DNA of 64,000 nucleotides, taken from contig NC_087071.1 of assembly GCF_963678635.1 (NCBI RefSeq), positions 45,371,095 through 45,435,094 of the forward strand, in the 5' to 3' direction. This DNA is from Symsagittifera roscoffensis (taxonomy: Eukaryota > Xenacoelomorpha > Acoela > Convolutidae). How positions within the stretch are numbered: position 1 is the stretch's first letter; each line of letters opens with the position of its first letter. Below are positions 34,601 through 39,900 of this stretch, piece after piece. The notes beneath the pieces were generated by a model that was not told where the DNA came from, did no database searches, and worked only from the letters and a program-made list of their open reading frames with translations. The position numbers and the translations under genes were made by a program.

Positions 34601-36084
34601 GAAAAAAGTCTTCTTGTCTCCGATTGCAAAAAATTCAGACCGCTTTTTCCCAGAACTTTGTTTTGTGGAATCCAAATGGGCTCTCAAAGGGCATCAATAT
34701 GATATCAGACTTGCCTCCTATGACCTTTACCAGCGAAAATAAAATCAAACATAAATTAGCCAAGTGTATTAATTTTAATATTCACTTAAATATATACAAA
34801 AGATCTTAACGTACAATGCTGAGAGTATCCGCCGCCCCTCTGTTGGGCATTGTTGTTGTTAGGGGGTCCTCCGCCCGACTGCTGCTGGAATGCATCACCC
34901 CCTCCAGGGTATCCAGTGGATCCAGAGTGAAGAGACTGGTTCGAATCCGACCCTTTCCTGGGTCCACCAACCATGCTGAAACAACCACTCGGAGTTTAAA
35001 CACAAGCATGCTGATCAGTTCTGATCACGTTCATATGTTCCCTGATTTTCTATGTTTATAAAAAATAAGGTGAAAACTTTTCTGCTTTTTTCAGTTCATA
35101 TTCCTTCTATTTCTTTAATCGAAACTAAAACTTCGCTAGAGGAGTCTATGTAGAAATGAATTTTGCGTGAGAAAAGGAGGTACCTAAAGTAAGATATGCA
35201 GAGAACATAACTTATTTTTTTTGCGGGAAAATGCGCTGCTAAGAAGAAGACGATTTTTAACGACTGGTTGAAGCTTGCAGAATTTGAATGGATTGAACAC
35301 TCGAATGAAACAGAAAAAAACCACCTTATTAGTTTGAAGAAAGGTAGAAAAAATAATTTCTTCATGACGATGATTGATACTGATAATGCTACAAAACTTA
35401 AAAAATCGAAAACGCACCTGTTTCGGGAGGATCCATTACCTCCGGGGGCCATCATGATAGGATCAGAGGGGGTAGGGGCGAATGCATTGAATATGGAGTC
35501 GGTGAACACTCCCCCAATGCCTGTGTTCATAGTTGTGATGCCATTGTTGTTTGTAGTGACTGCCCCGAATATACTACCAGCACCGCCACCACCACCACCG
35601 ATACTTCCGTGTATACTGCTATTCGATACAAAAATGATAGATGGGTCCCTTTCAACTAATTTAATGTATCAAAAGTAACTAAAAAGGCAGAATTTCCGGA
35701 ACCGGAAAATCTAACTGAAGCAAAGCTTGAAAAAAATTAAGACTCACTAAAACTAATATTTTTTCGGTAGCAACAAAATGCCGAATCAAAAACAGCACAA
35801 TTTTCGTTCATTAACACATAAAACAATGCAATTTGATTCTTGGGCCAATATAATTTCGTTTTACAACTACTTTGAAATCTTCTCAGAATGAAATTGCTTG
35901 AGTTTTAGGGTCCATCTGTCATATTTATACCCGTCATTCAAGCCCCCTCCTCCCCTCTCCCCCATCCCACTAGGGGGTAAGTGGGAGTGCATGTCGCCTC
36001 TGTTGTTTCCATTCCCGTTGCCAGATCCGTTGTTGCCGGGGGCGAAAAAAGAAGGCGTATATATAGGTGGATATGACATGTTTC
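4532..36084 (-). CDS. AGO: Argonaute (AGO subfamily), multi-exon gene
   Basis: Argonaute proteins load 20-24 nt guide RNAs and silence complementary transcripts, mainly in the cytoplasm. About 20 exons can be joined on the minus strand, almost all by GT-AG introns in matching phase, giving roughly 1,100 residues. Order: a Gly/Asn/Ser/Gln-rich N-terminal extension (about 250 residues), N domain, L1, PAZ, L2, MID and PIWI, ending in the family signature VMYFA. MID keeps the 5'-phosphate pocket (PVYAEVK, ATQC, and two Lys in [12 protein letters not shown]). PIWI keeps [10 protein letters not shown], the Glu of HRQEVIGDL and the His of AYYAHLVAF, but has YRTGVSEGQ where active slicers have YRDGVSEGQ. 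Similarity to animal AGO1/AGO2 is very high through MID and PIWI, so this is not a PIWI-clade protein. The junction between the third and fourth coding exons is unresolved. Introns carry a whole LINE and many short repeats. Confidence 0.95.
5049..5247 (-). CDS. AGO: Argonaute exon 19, PIWI with catalytic His
   Basis: It encodes [35 protein letters not shown] and [17 protein letters not shown]. The His in YYAHL is the fourth member of the slicer tetrad and is present. Donor is GTAACA two bases into a Ser codon. Confidence 0.97.
5505..5612 (-). CDS. AGO: Argonaute exon 18, PIWI
   Basis: It encodes [17 protein letters not shown], then [19 protein letters not shown]. The acceptor used must be TGTGTAG, because only that one keeps the frame with the previous exon. 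Donor is GTCAGT. Confidence 0.96.
6076..6110. repeat. AGTGT pentanucleotide microsatellite
   Basis: About five tandem copies of AGTGT lie immediately inside an Argonaute intron, touching the donor of the exon at 6112-6241. Length change here could shift the donor context. Confidence 0.85.
6112..6241 (-). CDS. AGO: Argonaute exon 17, PIWI
   Basis: It encodes [20 protein letters not shown], then [17 protein letters not shown] and CADKK. Donor GTACAC opens directly into an AGTGT microsatellite. Confidence 0.96.
6479..6673 (-). CDS. AGO: Argonaute exon 16, PIWI, with altered catalytic residue
   Basis: It encodes [39 protein letters not shown] and [13 protein letters not shown]. The catalytic Glu of the Glu finger is present. 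The third tetrad position, Asp in YRDGVSEGQ of slicing AGO proteins, is Thr (codon ACA, 6506-6508). The flanking residues are intact, so this is not an alignment error. Phase is 0 at both ends, with donor GTATGT. Confidence 0.97.
6730..6962 (+). repeat. Family A repeat copy, 5'-truncated, in Argonaute intron
   Basis: It starts inside the tRNA-like block (ACCACTCAGCCACGGA), continues through the AAAAGTGCCACCAAATAA block, and ends at CACTAGCTTCTCGCAAGTGT. Confidence 0.7.
7232..7482 (-). CDS. AGO: Argonaute exon 15, MID to PIWI
   Basis: It encodes [34 protein letters not shown] and [19 protein letters not shown]. It holds the remaining 5'-phosphate ligands (Lys, Gln, Cys, two Lys) and the first catalytic Asp (FLGAD). 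Donor is GTGAGT. Confidence 0.97.
7797..8385 (+). repeat. Family B repeat abutting and including an Argonaute exon end
   Basis: It begins ACAAACAGTTGGAAAAG and contains the family B signature TTTGAGAAAACTGGATCAA and the TTCGATAGTGGAG block. It runs into exon 14 of Argonaute. A second copy of this whole block, including about 30 bases of the exon, lies at 19690-20256. Confidence 0.75.
8357..8521 (-). CDS. AGO: Argonaute exon 14, MID
   Basis: It encodes [23 protein letters not shown] and LPGKTPVY. The last Tyr begins the 5'-phosphate-binding set. Donor is GTGCGT. The end of this exon has been copied to 20220-20256 inside another intron of the same gene. Confidence 0.95.
9379..9532 (-). CDS. 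AGO: Argonaute exon 13, start of MID
   Basis: It encodes [16 protein letters not shown], then [13 protein letters not shown] and LRNFADQL, matching the entry to MID. It ends one base into a Gly codon at donor GTATTT. The intron before it is about 4.4 kb and contains the 665-669 bp tandem duplication. Confidence 0.94.
9848..10090 (+). repeat. Family B repeat copy
   Basis: It starts CTGACAGTTGGAAAAAAGT, has the TTTAGAAATTGGAAGTCGATC region, and ends at GTTCGATAGTGGAGTTTGCC. A family A copy follows directly, so one inserted next to or into the other. Confidence 0.7.
10095..10440 (+). repeat. Family A repeat copy with clear tRNA-like core
   Basis: It begins CACAGATGCGAAGCTGCG. The minus strand of 10205-10280 resembles a tRNA with A box TGGTCCAGTGGTTAGTGG and B box GATTCGAATCC. 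This is the best evidence in the window that family A contains a tRNA-derived RNA polymerase III promoter. Confidence 0.7.
10543..11211 (+). repeat. Tandem duplication, first copy (about 669 bp)
   Basis: It runs from TTGCATCAGCTGTGTTAAC to GTATAGATGCACAT. The next 665 bp repeat it almost base for base, differing by an A/T change, a few substitutions and one 4-base indel. The block is itself built from family A and B pieces. The small matching open frames in both copies are by-products of the duplication. Confidence 0.92.
11212..11876 (+). repeat. Tandem duplication, second copy (about 665 bp)
   Basis: Head-to-tail neighbour of the preceding copy. Very low divergence points to a recent event. 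It lies within the 4.4-kb Argonaute intron, away from the splice sites. Confidence 0.92.
13957..14079 (-). CDS. AGO: Argonaute exon 12, L2
   Basis: It encodes [19 protein letters not shown], then [16 protein letters not shown], matching the L2 linker. Donor is GTAAGT, phase 0. Confidence 0.94.
14359..14542 (-). CDS. AGO: Argonaute exon 11, PAZ end and L2
   Basis: It encodes [35 protein letters not shown] and [15 protein letters not shown], almost invariant in animal AGO proteins. Donor is GTTAGT, phase 0. Confidence 0.96.
14786..14957 (-). CDS. AGO: Argonaute exon 10, PAZ
   Basis: It encodes [19 protein letters not shown], then [19 protein letters not shown] and [12 protein letters not shown], the core of the PAZ fold. 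Donor is GTCAGT after two bases of a Lys codon. Confidence 0.95.
15392..15479 (-). CDS. AGO: Argonaute exon 9, PAZ
   Basis: A short exon encoding [16 protein letters not shown] and then [13 protein letters not shown], within PAZ, the domain that holds the guide 3' end. Donor is GTCAGT. Confidence 0.93.
15850..16039 (-). CDS. AGO: Argonaute exon 8, L1 to PAZ
   Basis: It encodes [31 protein letters not shown] and the [13 protein letters not shown] stretch, highly conserved in AGO proteins before and into the PAZ domain. Donor is GTCAGT. Confidence 0.95.
16345..17102 (+). repeat. Family A repeat copies (composite)
   Basis: The start block ACACAAGCGAAGCTGCACTT occurs at about 16345 and a second, fuller copy runs about 16801-17102, ending in CGCAAGCTCGCTACTGTAA. 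Between them lies another tRNA-like segment (16434-16515). Confidence 0.65.
16434..16515 (-). repeat. tRNA-derived fossil or SINE head
   Basis: Read on the minus strand it has AGTAGTATAGTTGTGTTGA (A-box-like), a possible anticodon stem TCGAC/GTCGA, and GTGGTTCGATTCC (B box). It lacks a proper acceptor stem at tRNA spacing, so it is a tRNA-derived repeat rather than a working tRNA gene. Confidence 0.55.
17508..18083 (+). repeat. Family A repeat copy, long form
   Basis: It starts ACACAGAGGCGAAGCTG and ends GCTCGCGAGTGTAAA, about 575 bp. The long form has an extra internal block including GTGTTAACTTATTACTAAT and TGTCAAAGCACATGC, also found at about 39470-39510 and 52910-52950. Confidence 0.75.
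18116..18300 (-). CDS. AGO: Argonaute exon 7, N domain to L1
   Basis: It encodes [19 protein letters not shown], then [15 protein letters not shown], covering the end of the N domain and linker L1. Donor is GTTAGT. A family A repeat ends about 30 bases beyond the donor. Confidence 0.95.
18798..18962 (-). CDS. AGO: Argonaute exon 6, N domain
   Basis: It encodes [18 protein letters not shown], then [12 protein letters not shown] and NNFEGP, nearly identical to the animal AGO N domain. Phase is 0 at both ends, with donor GTGAGC. Confidence 0.95.
18988..19330 (+). repeat. Family B repeat pieces
   Basis: Two starts of the family B signature (CAACAGACAGTTGGAAAA) occur about 165 bases apart, at about 18990 and 19154, followed by B-like sequence. 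They sit in the intron between Argonaute exons 5 and 6. Confidence 0.6.
19690..20256 (+). repeat. Dispersed duplicate of Argonaute intron plus exon end
   Basis: This block closely matches 7860-8385, including GTACTGTCTGATTGTTGTG and the exon-14 end (CATACACAGGTGTCTTTCC). On the minus strand it encodes [10 protein letters not shown] and then donor GTGAGT, a better donor than the GTGCGT of the real exon. No acceptor or MID sequence accompanies it, so it is a non-coding remnant. Confidence 0.85.
20740..21070 (+). repeat. Family B repeat copy
   Basis: It contains AATTCGAGAAAACTGGATCA, the GATCACGTGCTTCGTGACC block and GATGTTCGGTGGTAGACC. It lies directly upstream of the LINE at about 21150. Confidence 0.65.
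21291..21309 (+). repeat. LINE leader hairpin 1
   Basis: 5' arm CC-A-GCTC, loop ATTTGA, 3' arm GAGT-GG, followed by TTACGAC. The unpaired A on the 5' side and a G-T pair keep the fold seen in the other four copies. Confidence 0.75.
21353..21372 (+). repeat. LINE leader hairpin 2
   Basis: 5' arm CC-A-GCTC, loop ATTTTA, 3' arm GAGC-GG, followed by GAATGAC. Same bulged A and loop as copies 3 and 4. Confidence 0.8.
21420..21438 (+). repeat. LINE leader hairpin 3
   Basis: 5' arm CC-A-GCTC, loop ATTTTA, 3' arm GAGC-GG, followed by AAACGAC. It lies 35 bases upstream of the ORF1 start codon. Confidence 0.8.
21474..22256 (+). CDS. LINE ORF1: PHD finger plus RRM-like domain
   Basis: 260 residues. 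Residues 6-55 form a C4HC3 PHD-type zinc finger (CTVC, CVGC, HSAC, CPDC). A heptad-like stretch follows (about 60-95), then a basic linker ([16 protein letters not shown]), then a C-terminal domain from about residue 173 starting [11 protein letters not shown] and containing [13 protein letters not shown]. That C-terminal module resembles the RNA-binding domain at the end of ORF1 in several CR1-like elements. The likely role is binding element RNA in the ribonucleoprotein particle. The gap to ORF2 is 39 bases. Confidence 0.85.
   Translation: MSSLHCTVCQNALTNQSVKCVGCQASAHSACIGLNTADKVVGHIEWSCPDCGTCKRDLFRVIDELRQELFSIKTMAQDVHELKSELLSLKQYREPSSIIEKNKTNYAGAAKFNLNSSAFIRNARESVSSEAGSSRVTKRKGSKDRNDRRPKKPLITGEVVTEALKGVEKPPPRRHLYVGRIKQTNDESDIVAWCQSKGFPLNHIREITKENSRHKSFHCVFDGEHATIIDQPNSWPENVVINRYYLDAEARTWLRTLKSD
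22296..24896 (+). CDS. LINE ORF2: APE-type endonuclease and reverse transcriptase
   Basis: 866 residues in the open frame. The endonuclease (about 1-220) has [30 protein letters not shown] and YSDHHLL, so all catalytic positions are present. The reverse transcriptase has [21 protein letters not shown] (about 565), [13 protein letters not shown] (about 625) and YADDTTLY (about 657). The normal CR1-type C-terminus (AAHHWNSLP then [11 protein letters not shown]) continues in another frame to a stop just before ORF3. This indicates a single frameshift at about 24865-24885 in this copy. Confidence 0.93.
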   Translation: MKVGVINIRSLAKKVNQIQSILAIEQVDILIITETWLKPDTEYILNQCIDSSNEYRYHHVSRTAKIGGGVAIISREELQGERILSHLWDDGEFLVITVVTRKVKITIAAIYRPPSGNYNEFFNELTENILASSIETQILLLGDFNLDLENRRCAKSNTFCSILLEYNLEQIVKKATHEYGKILDLIICSNPELCSPVRNEHVEYSDHHLLTFTYEIAIQRKDKTRLTIYDWNNTDWKHLETEIDQNLILNLNTSDPNEMAENFIEILQLLKTDYVPTKTKVVKNRFCNFYDKELADVKRKRRKLERVMRVNPGLENETAFKEYLKKCKDLFREKKLIYFSRRFELSNSHSLKFRELKRLAGEKQQNVLPLIYSSDYELAENFNQFFIQKVRNLVANVKSNGISSPLFAFTAVSSFQFQYVTIDELEEAVRMVSNANSREDILKTIDMKRIAHSWKDYFIIMINNCIDQSKFPKCLKRAVITPLLKDHKLDQNVLNSYRPIANLMFISKVFERILYKQLDQYLSSYNLLDEHQSAYRKHFSTETGLLKTTDDLLTSLDNKRQVILIALDLSAAFDTIDHKTLRKIMKNRIGMTNDAVDLILSYLENRTQIVAINDVLSNSQELEFGVPQGSLLGPLLFSIYLTPLNDIIGSTKFSYQVYADDTTLYCEIKNESELAEIERSLVIISNWFSSMGLLLNESKSQVINLATSKSKGLTNSSLLIGNSTVKLMKSTENSVKSLGCLIDRSLSLKKQIDSVCGASYHSLRKLYSIRFYLDFENRNMLARMLVLSRLDYCNSLYSSLPNYLLYKLQKVQNSACRFVFGLKKSTSITPYLHDLHWLPIKSRVIFKVLTIVQMHFQSSNRSVLSE
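25134..25790 (+). CDS. LINE ORF3: SGNH/GDSL-type hydrolase with Arg-rich tail
   Basis: 218 residues from the ATG at 25134. That start is preferred because it follows the ORF2 stop by a few bases, whereas an upstream in-frame TTG overlaps ORF2. SGNH blocks are visible: VLGSSLVYG (about 47, nucleophile Ser), MGGTNNLFD (about 94, GxN block) and DGLHPTANG (about 179, Asp and His). The last residues are [10 protein letters not shown], a strongly basic tail like RNA-binding arginine-rich motifs. SGNH domains in CR1/L2-type elements are normally in ORF1. Here it is a separate ORF after the reverse transcriptase. Substrate is unknown. Lipid or ester hydrolysis aiding entry or particle assembly has been suggested for the family. 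Confidence 0.85.
   Translation: MTETRKVGIQKLNETLRLRNVHVETRFLPKRRIILSSDKIKRVTYAVLGSSLVYGIFLPDSVTVSCPGGTLSTLCSDQVLNDMKNLDVQTVLIMGGTNNLFDRSGRQSLGATEVAEEMESAIFRLLDCNFEVGVMSLISREGKRSLIRRVNKCYRNLTAWYKIPLFKTVKFSYRRHVCADGLHPTANGVRELAKDFYDAFRSIENPMAVKRRQRRRRR
25795..25815 (+). repeat. LINE trailer hairpin 4
   Basis: 5' arm CCC-A-GCTC, loop ATTTTA, 3' arm GAGC-GGG, four bases after the ORF3 stop. It has seven base pairs interrupted only by the bulged A. Confidence 0.8.
25858..25878 (+). repeat. LINE trailer hairpin 5
   Basis: 5' arm CCC-A-GCTC, loop ATTTTA, 3' arm GAGT-GGG. One G-T pair replaces a G-C pair, so pairing is kept despite the base change. Followed by TACGGC. Confidence 0.8.
26386..26525 (-). 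CDS. AGO: Argonaute exon 5, start of N domain
   Basis: It encodes [19 protein letters not shown] and then NIDIFHYD, matching the conserved entry of the Argonaute N domain. Its acceptor is a long T run plus CAG and its donor is GTAAGT, leaving phase 0. Confidence 0.9.
27285..27500 (+). repeat. Family A repeat copy, partial
   Basis: It starts ATAAGCCTTGAAAATTAAAG, has a variant tRNA-like segment (GCCGGATTCAAAAC), and the block AAAAGTGGCACCAAATA. It lies in the intron between Argonaute exons 4 and 5. Confidence 0.6.
27520..27790. other. GC-richer island with TTGCGAGTT repeats
   Basis: A 270-bp stretch of higher GC content inside an AT-rich intron. ATTGCGAGTT or GTTGCGAGTT occurs three times (near 27688, 27721 and 27738). 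No open frame or tRNA fold was recognised. Confidence 0.4.
29132..29381 (-). CDS. AGO: Argonaute exon 4, possible alternative first exon
   Basis: It encodes [17 protein letters not shown] and further Ser/Gly/Asn-rich residues, and ends at donor GTATTT one base into a codon, in phase with the N-domain exon. No good acceptor lies upstream of the ATG at 29381. The exon may therefore be an alternative first exon, or it may be entered at the weak acceptor GTACAG about 17 bases inside. Its assignment to Argonaute is firm by phase and composition, but its 5' boundary is not. Confidence 0.65.
32755..33090 (+). repeat. Family B repeat copy
   Basis: It starts CCAACAGAAAGGTGGAAAAG, has TTTGAAAAAACTGAATCAATA and CAGTTCGATAGTTGAGCTTGC. 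Confidence 0.65.
33400..34030 (+). repeat. Family C repeat copies
   Basis: Two units share ATAGCCGGTT(G/A)CTGTGCAA and GAATNTTCCG (33413 and 33972). They flank a block with TTGTGGTAATTGATTTTGTG and ATATGATATCACT, which recurs at about 51415-51475. The opposite orientation occurs at 39945, 40430 and 53450. Confidence 0.6.
34815..34975 (-). CDS. AGO: Argonaute exon 3, low-complexity N-terminal extension
   Basis: It follows acceptor TTTCAG and encodes [14 protein letters not shown], then Gly, Gln and Asn runs. Two donors are possible: GTACGT at 34814 or GTTAAG at 34810. The choice decides how it joins the next coding exon. With GTTAAG, and an acceptor inside the next exon at ACAG, the frame stays open. 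Confidence 0.6.
35418..35615 (-). CDS. AGO: Argonaute exon 2, low-complexity N-terminal extension
   Basis: It opens after acceptor ATAGCAG, contains a run of six Gly followed by [14 protein letters not shown], and closes at donor GTGCGT in phase with the next exon. It has no domain similarity. It is assigned to Argonaute by strand, phase continuity and composition. Confidence 0.65.
35931..36084 (-). CDS. AGO: Argonaute exon 1 (first recognised coding exon)
   Basis: The likely start codon is at 36079-36077, a few bases inside an exon that follows an AG acceptor (TTCGAATCAG), so a 5' untranslated exon probably lies upstream. It encodes [15 protein letters not shown] followed by Gly/Asn-rich sequence. 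It ends two bases into a codon at donor GTATAA and joins the next exon in phase. It is part of the low-complexity N-terminal tail common in invertebrate AGO proteins. Confidence 0.7.
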
Positions 36085-36785
36085 CTGATTCGAATAAATT
36101 ATTAACTCTACTTCTTTTCCAACTAATAAATTAATTCGCAATACAAATCAAAACAAATAATATTAAACTTTTTAGATACCAAATTAAAAATAACTTCGAT
36201 ATGATGCAGAGTTTCTGTAGGTCCTTAAATTATTGTGAATAATAAAGGAACTATTTTGTATCTTGCAGAAATCAGTCTGAACTTAATCAATTTAGAATCT
36301 GTTTAAAATTCAGATTATATCTGTGGTTGGATGTAGTTTTCCTGTCTTTCGTTGTTAAGTGCTAGAAGATGGTGGTGAAATTTGTTCAGAATTGGATTTG
36401 AAAATCCAACTCTCTCAGAGAAAAGGATTGCTTGTTAATATTTGAGATGGTACTACAGGCTAAGCATAATCATCTCTGAAAACAAAACTGGGGTTAGTAT
36501 TGGCACACACAAAAAATAATCATTTTAAAACACTTGTGCGCTTTCAAATTCCGACAAACAAATGGTTTTTAATTATTTGCAAAGAACTGAATTTACAATG
36601 CTTTACCTAAAAACTACCACCAATTAATCGCACCGGAAAGCAAAACTTAAATGATTTACAAAAATTAATAACAAAAATTATGACGATGATGCTCTACTGT
36701 TTGTACGTCTGACCGAAGGAACGGCTTAATTTCATCTTCTGTTCGCTACTTTTTTCTCCGTCATACAACTACTTGTGAATCAGTT
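36085..36785. other. Spacer between PTRHD1 and Argonaute
   Basis: 700 bp between the PTRHD1 stop (36786) and the first Argonaute exon seen. It should hold the PTRHD1 3' end and, perhaps, an Argonaute 5' untranslated exon. I recognise no core promoter element in it. Confidence 0.5.
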
Positions 36786-36905
36786 TCATCTGAATAGCTG
36801 AAATTGTTTCACAAATTCGGATACTTCTGGCTTCCCAATGGGTCGGATGGCCAAACACGTTGGGTAATTCTCGGGCTGTTCGATCCACAGTTTGTGAGCT
36901 ATGTC
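36786..36905 (-). CDS. PTRHD1: PTRHD1 terminal exon
   Basis: It follows acceptor TTGTCTAG and encodes [20 protein letters not shown], then [19 protein letters not shown] and TGA. The WIEQPE and C-terminal FKLF-like ending are diagnostic of PTRHD1. Confidence 0.92.
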   Translation of the reverse strand, partial: DIAHKLWIEQPENYPTCLAIRPIGKPEVSEFVKQFQLFR

Positions 36906-39900
36906 CTAGACAAATTCTGAACTTTTGTTTTGACAGCTGAACAGTTACATTAAAAAAGATAGCAGACAATTAGATCCTACAGACGATTATCGGAGAACAT
37001 TATATGGTAGGTGTATTTACTATTGTGGTGGGCGTTTCAAAAAATTGTCAACAATTTCGTAGAGCTTTTTTGAAAGTTGACTGGATGGTTTTCCGAGCTC
37101 ACAAAAACACCAGAAATGTTTAGACTAAAATTAGCAGATAAAACTAACAGCACTTATATCTACAGTTGTTCGAAATGTCTTTTAATATTTCCAAGAATAT
37201 TTTGCATGAAGACCTAGCGAGTTTGCGACATTATTTGACGATGAAACTGCTCCAAACCCAAGTTAGTCTTTCAGGAATAAATCAATACCGATAATCATGG
37301 AGGCTTTTCCCATGACAGAACGAACAATTTATAGACTCAACAAAATGCTTCAAATCAAACTCTCTAAAATTCTGACCAACCTATTACGTCATTTTTAAAA
37401 TAGATTTTGACTACAGAATTCTTAACTTTCGTGTAGTGTAACTCTCGGTTATTTGTATATTCTTGCATGAGTTCCTCAGCCTTTTTTCTTCAAAAATTGA
37501 TTTTGTCTTCCATAAATTAATCGACACCATTGAACTCTACTGACCTTTGAGGTCAAAGTGTCACTCAGCTGAGAGAGCTCATCACTTGTTTTGCTCTTCA
37601 ACACCACCTTGTGCATGTTGTCCAAATCACTCAAGTACTGCTGCGTGTCTGCATTGGATTCATTAACAATTACTAGGGTTGTCACCAATTGGAAAATGTT
37701 TACCCTATTTAACCTCAAAAGAGGGCCGCCACTGATTAAAAAAAACGCCGTAAAAACTGACGGGCAATTCTTGATGAATTAAATTTTCACGCACGTAAAA
37801 CTCAAGTGTCAAATGTTGCAAAACTCATTTTTCCTTCAATAATAATACAAACTTGTCCTTGTTTCTTAAGTTTCGGTATTTTTATGCCAGTAGTTCCAGC
37901 GTGTTCTACGACATAATTCAGTGAGCCCAACTTTCTTTCATCTCGAACGACAAAAAACACGTCTAATTATTATTGTGGCATATATTAGTTTGACTCAATA
38001 TGATAACAAAAGTAAGTGTTACATAGCTCACTTGCCGGGAGTGGGTGAAGGGGGGTTAGAGGGTAGGAGAAAGGAGCAAAAAAAAAAAACAATTTTGTTA
38101 TATTTAAAAATTACTGACAACCCTGGATGCGAGTATGTAAGATGTATGATAGCTGAGGAAGCGTGACATGCTTGTGCAACTAGAGCTCCTGCCAAGGATC
38201 GAAAGCTTCAGCCGTTGATTTGCTTGGGAACTTTTTAAAACGACTTTTTAGAATAATTGAATGTATGAGTGTTGCGAGATAATAATAAATAAGACGATAA
38301 ACAAGATAAATAAAACGCCAGTTTCTAAGCCCCGCAAAAGCACAACACATTTTTGTCTTATTGTTCATACGTAACATATTCGAAAAACATATTCGTAACA
38401 TAACCGAACTTCAGAAAAAATCAAAGGGTGAACTGGAAAAGAGCCGGCATAGTCTGTCATGATTTTAGCTTCGGAACCTCGAAATGCCAAGCAGCTTTAA
38501 GAATAGAGTTCGCAGCGCTATCAGTCTAACCCAAAAAAAAAACACAAAAAAGACCATTTGACGAGTTTTAAATAGATTCCTGCAGACCCAACTTATTTAC
38601 AACATTAAACATTTTAATCGAAAATATTTGACAAATCTTTCTGACGGCGTCGTTCTATTTTTCCGACCAATGACTACTAGGAAAAAATCTGTCTTTGGGC
38701 TGAACCCGGATGATAGTCTAATTCTTATAATCCATATTACGTAGTCATAATTAAATTTTACAACAGTTATATTAGTTTTCGAAGTTTCTTATAGCTATTT
38801 CTTCGGATAATTTTTTCAAATCAAAATATTTTCAGCAAAAAAATAGGCTTCTTGCGTTCTTTCATCTGTGCTACGGTGGCTAGACAATCGGGAAACATTG
38901 CCGACAAAATCGCAGAAAACTGATACTATGAAATTTCCAAATTTTTGAGTTTTAGACTAACTTCGAGCGAGTAAAGCGAGAGAGCAATCTTAACACTTGC
39001 GAAAACACGAAAAAAAAGCAGCTCTATCAAGTTTAATAAGAAAAAGTAGATATAAGCCTTAAATTAACAAAAACTCGGCTACGTATAGGATTCGAATCTG
39101 CGCCCTATGGCAATCAAAATATTTTGAGTCTCACGCACTATCCTCTCAGCCACTCAAGCTTAACAACCGACAAACACTAAAAACGAATAAAGCAGCTACA
39201 TATGCTAACAAATTGCCAATGTGATTCAGCACCAAATACAAATACTCAGTTTTGCAAAAAATATTTTGAAATAAAACAAACTGAAGGCATCCACACTAAC
39301 TTTGCATATAACAAATCGCAAAGCATAGAGCCACATTATATATAAACTATGCATTTGAAAAAATTGCGCGATATATTGAGTTAGAAAATTTCTGAAATCG
39401 AATTTTTATCATTGTGATATTGTTTGAAACGAATAGCTTTTTTCGGTTCATTTGATGAATTAGAAATGCATCAACGGTGTTAATTTGATACTATTCGAAT
39501 GTCAAAGGACATCCTATCAAAAAGCTGTAGAGGTGCCTCACCATTTTTGGGGTGCCGCAAAATAAAAATTCCTCACCAATATTTGAGACTTAGATTGGAA
39601 AAAAAAGAAAGTTCGTACTAATACACTAGCTCGCAAGTGTAAAATGTAAGTTTATGATAGTATAATTTTTTAGCATTTTTAGCATTCACAGCTAAATTTA
39701 ACACCAGTTATATCAGTTTTTGAAGTTTCTTTTACCGCTTTCTTCTGATAATTTTTTTAATCAAAAAATTTTTTTTAAAATTTTTTTCGACTTTTTAAAA
39801 CATTTTTTTTCACGAAAACTGTAGAATATGCCTGACCTATTTTTCCTAGGTTCTAGGCTTTCTTACAGATCGTAACATCACAGCACGTAAAAAACGGGAC

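Larger units (their letters stand above)
29382..34814 (-). other. Argonaute intron (or promoter region), no gene seen
   Basis: 5.4 kb of AT-rich DNA with family B pieces (about 32760-33090), family C pieces (about 33400-34030) and many A/T runs. The open frame at 30912-31181 has no splice signals or recognisable domain. If the exon at 29132-29381 is a first exon, its promoter would be in the left part of this stretch. Confidence 0.6.
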
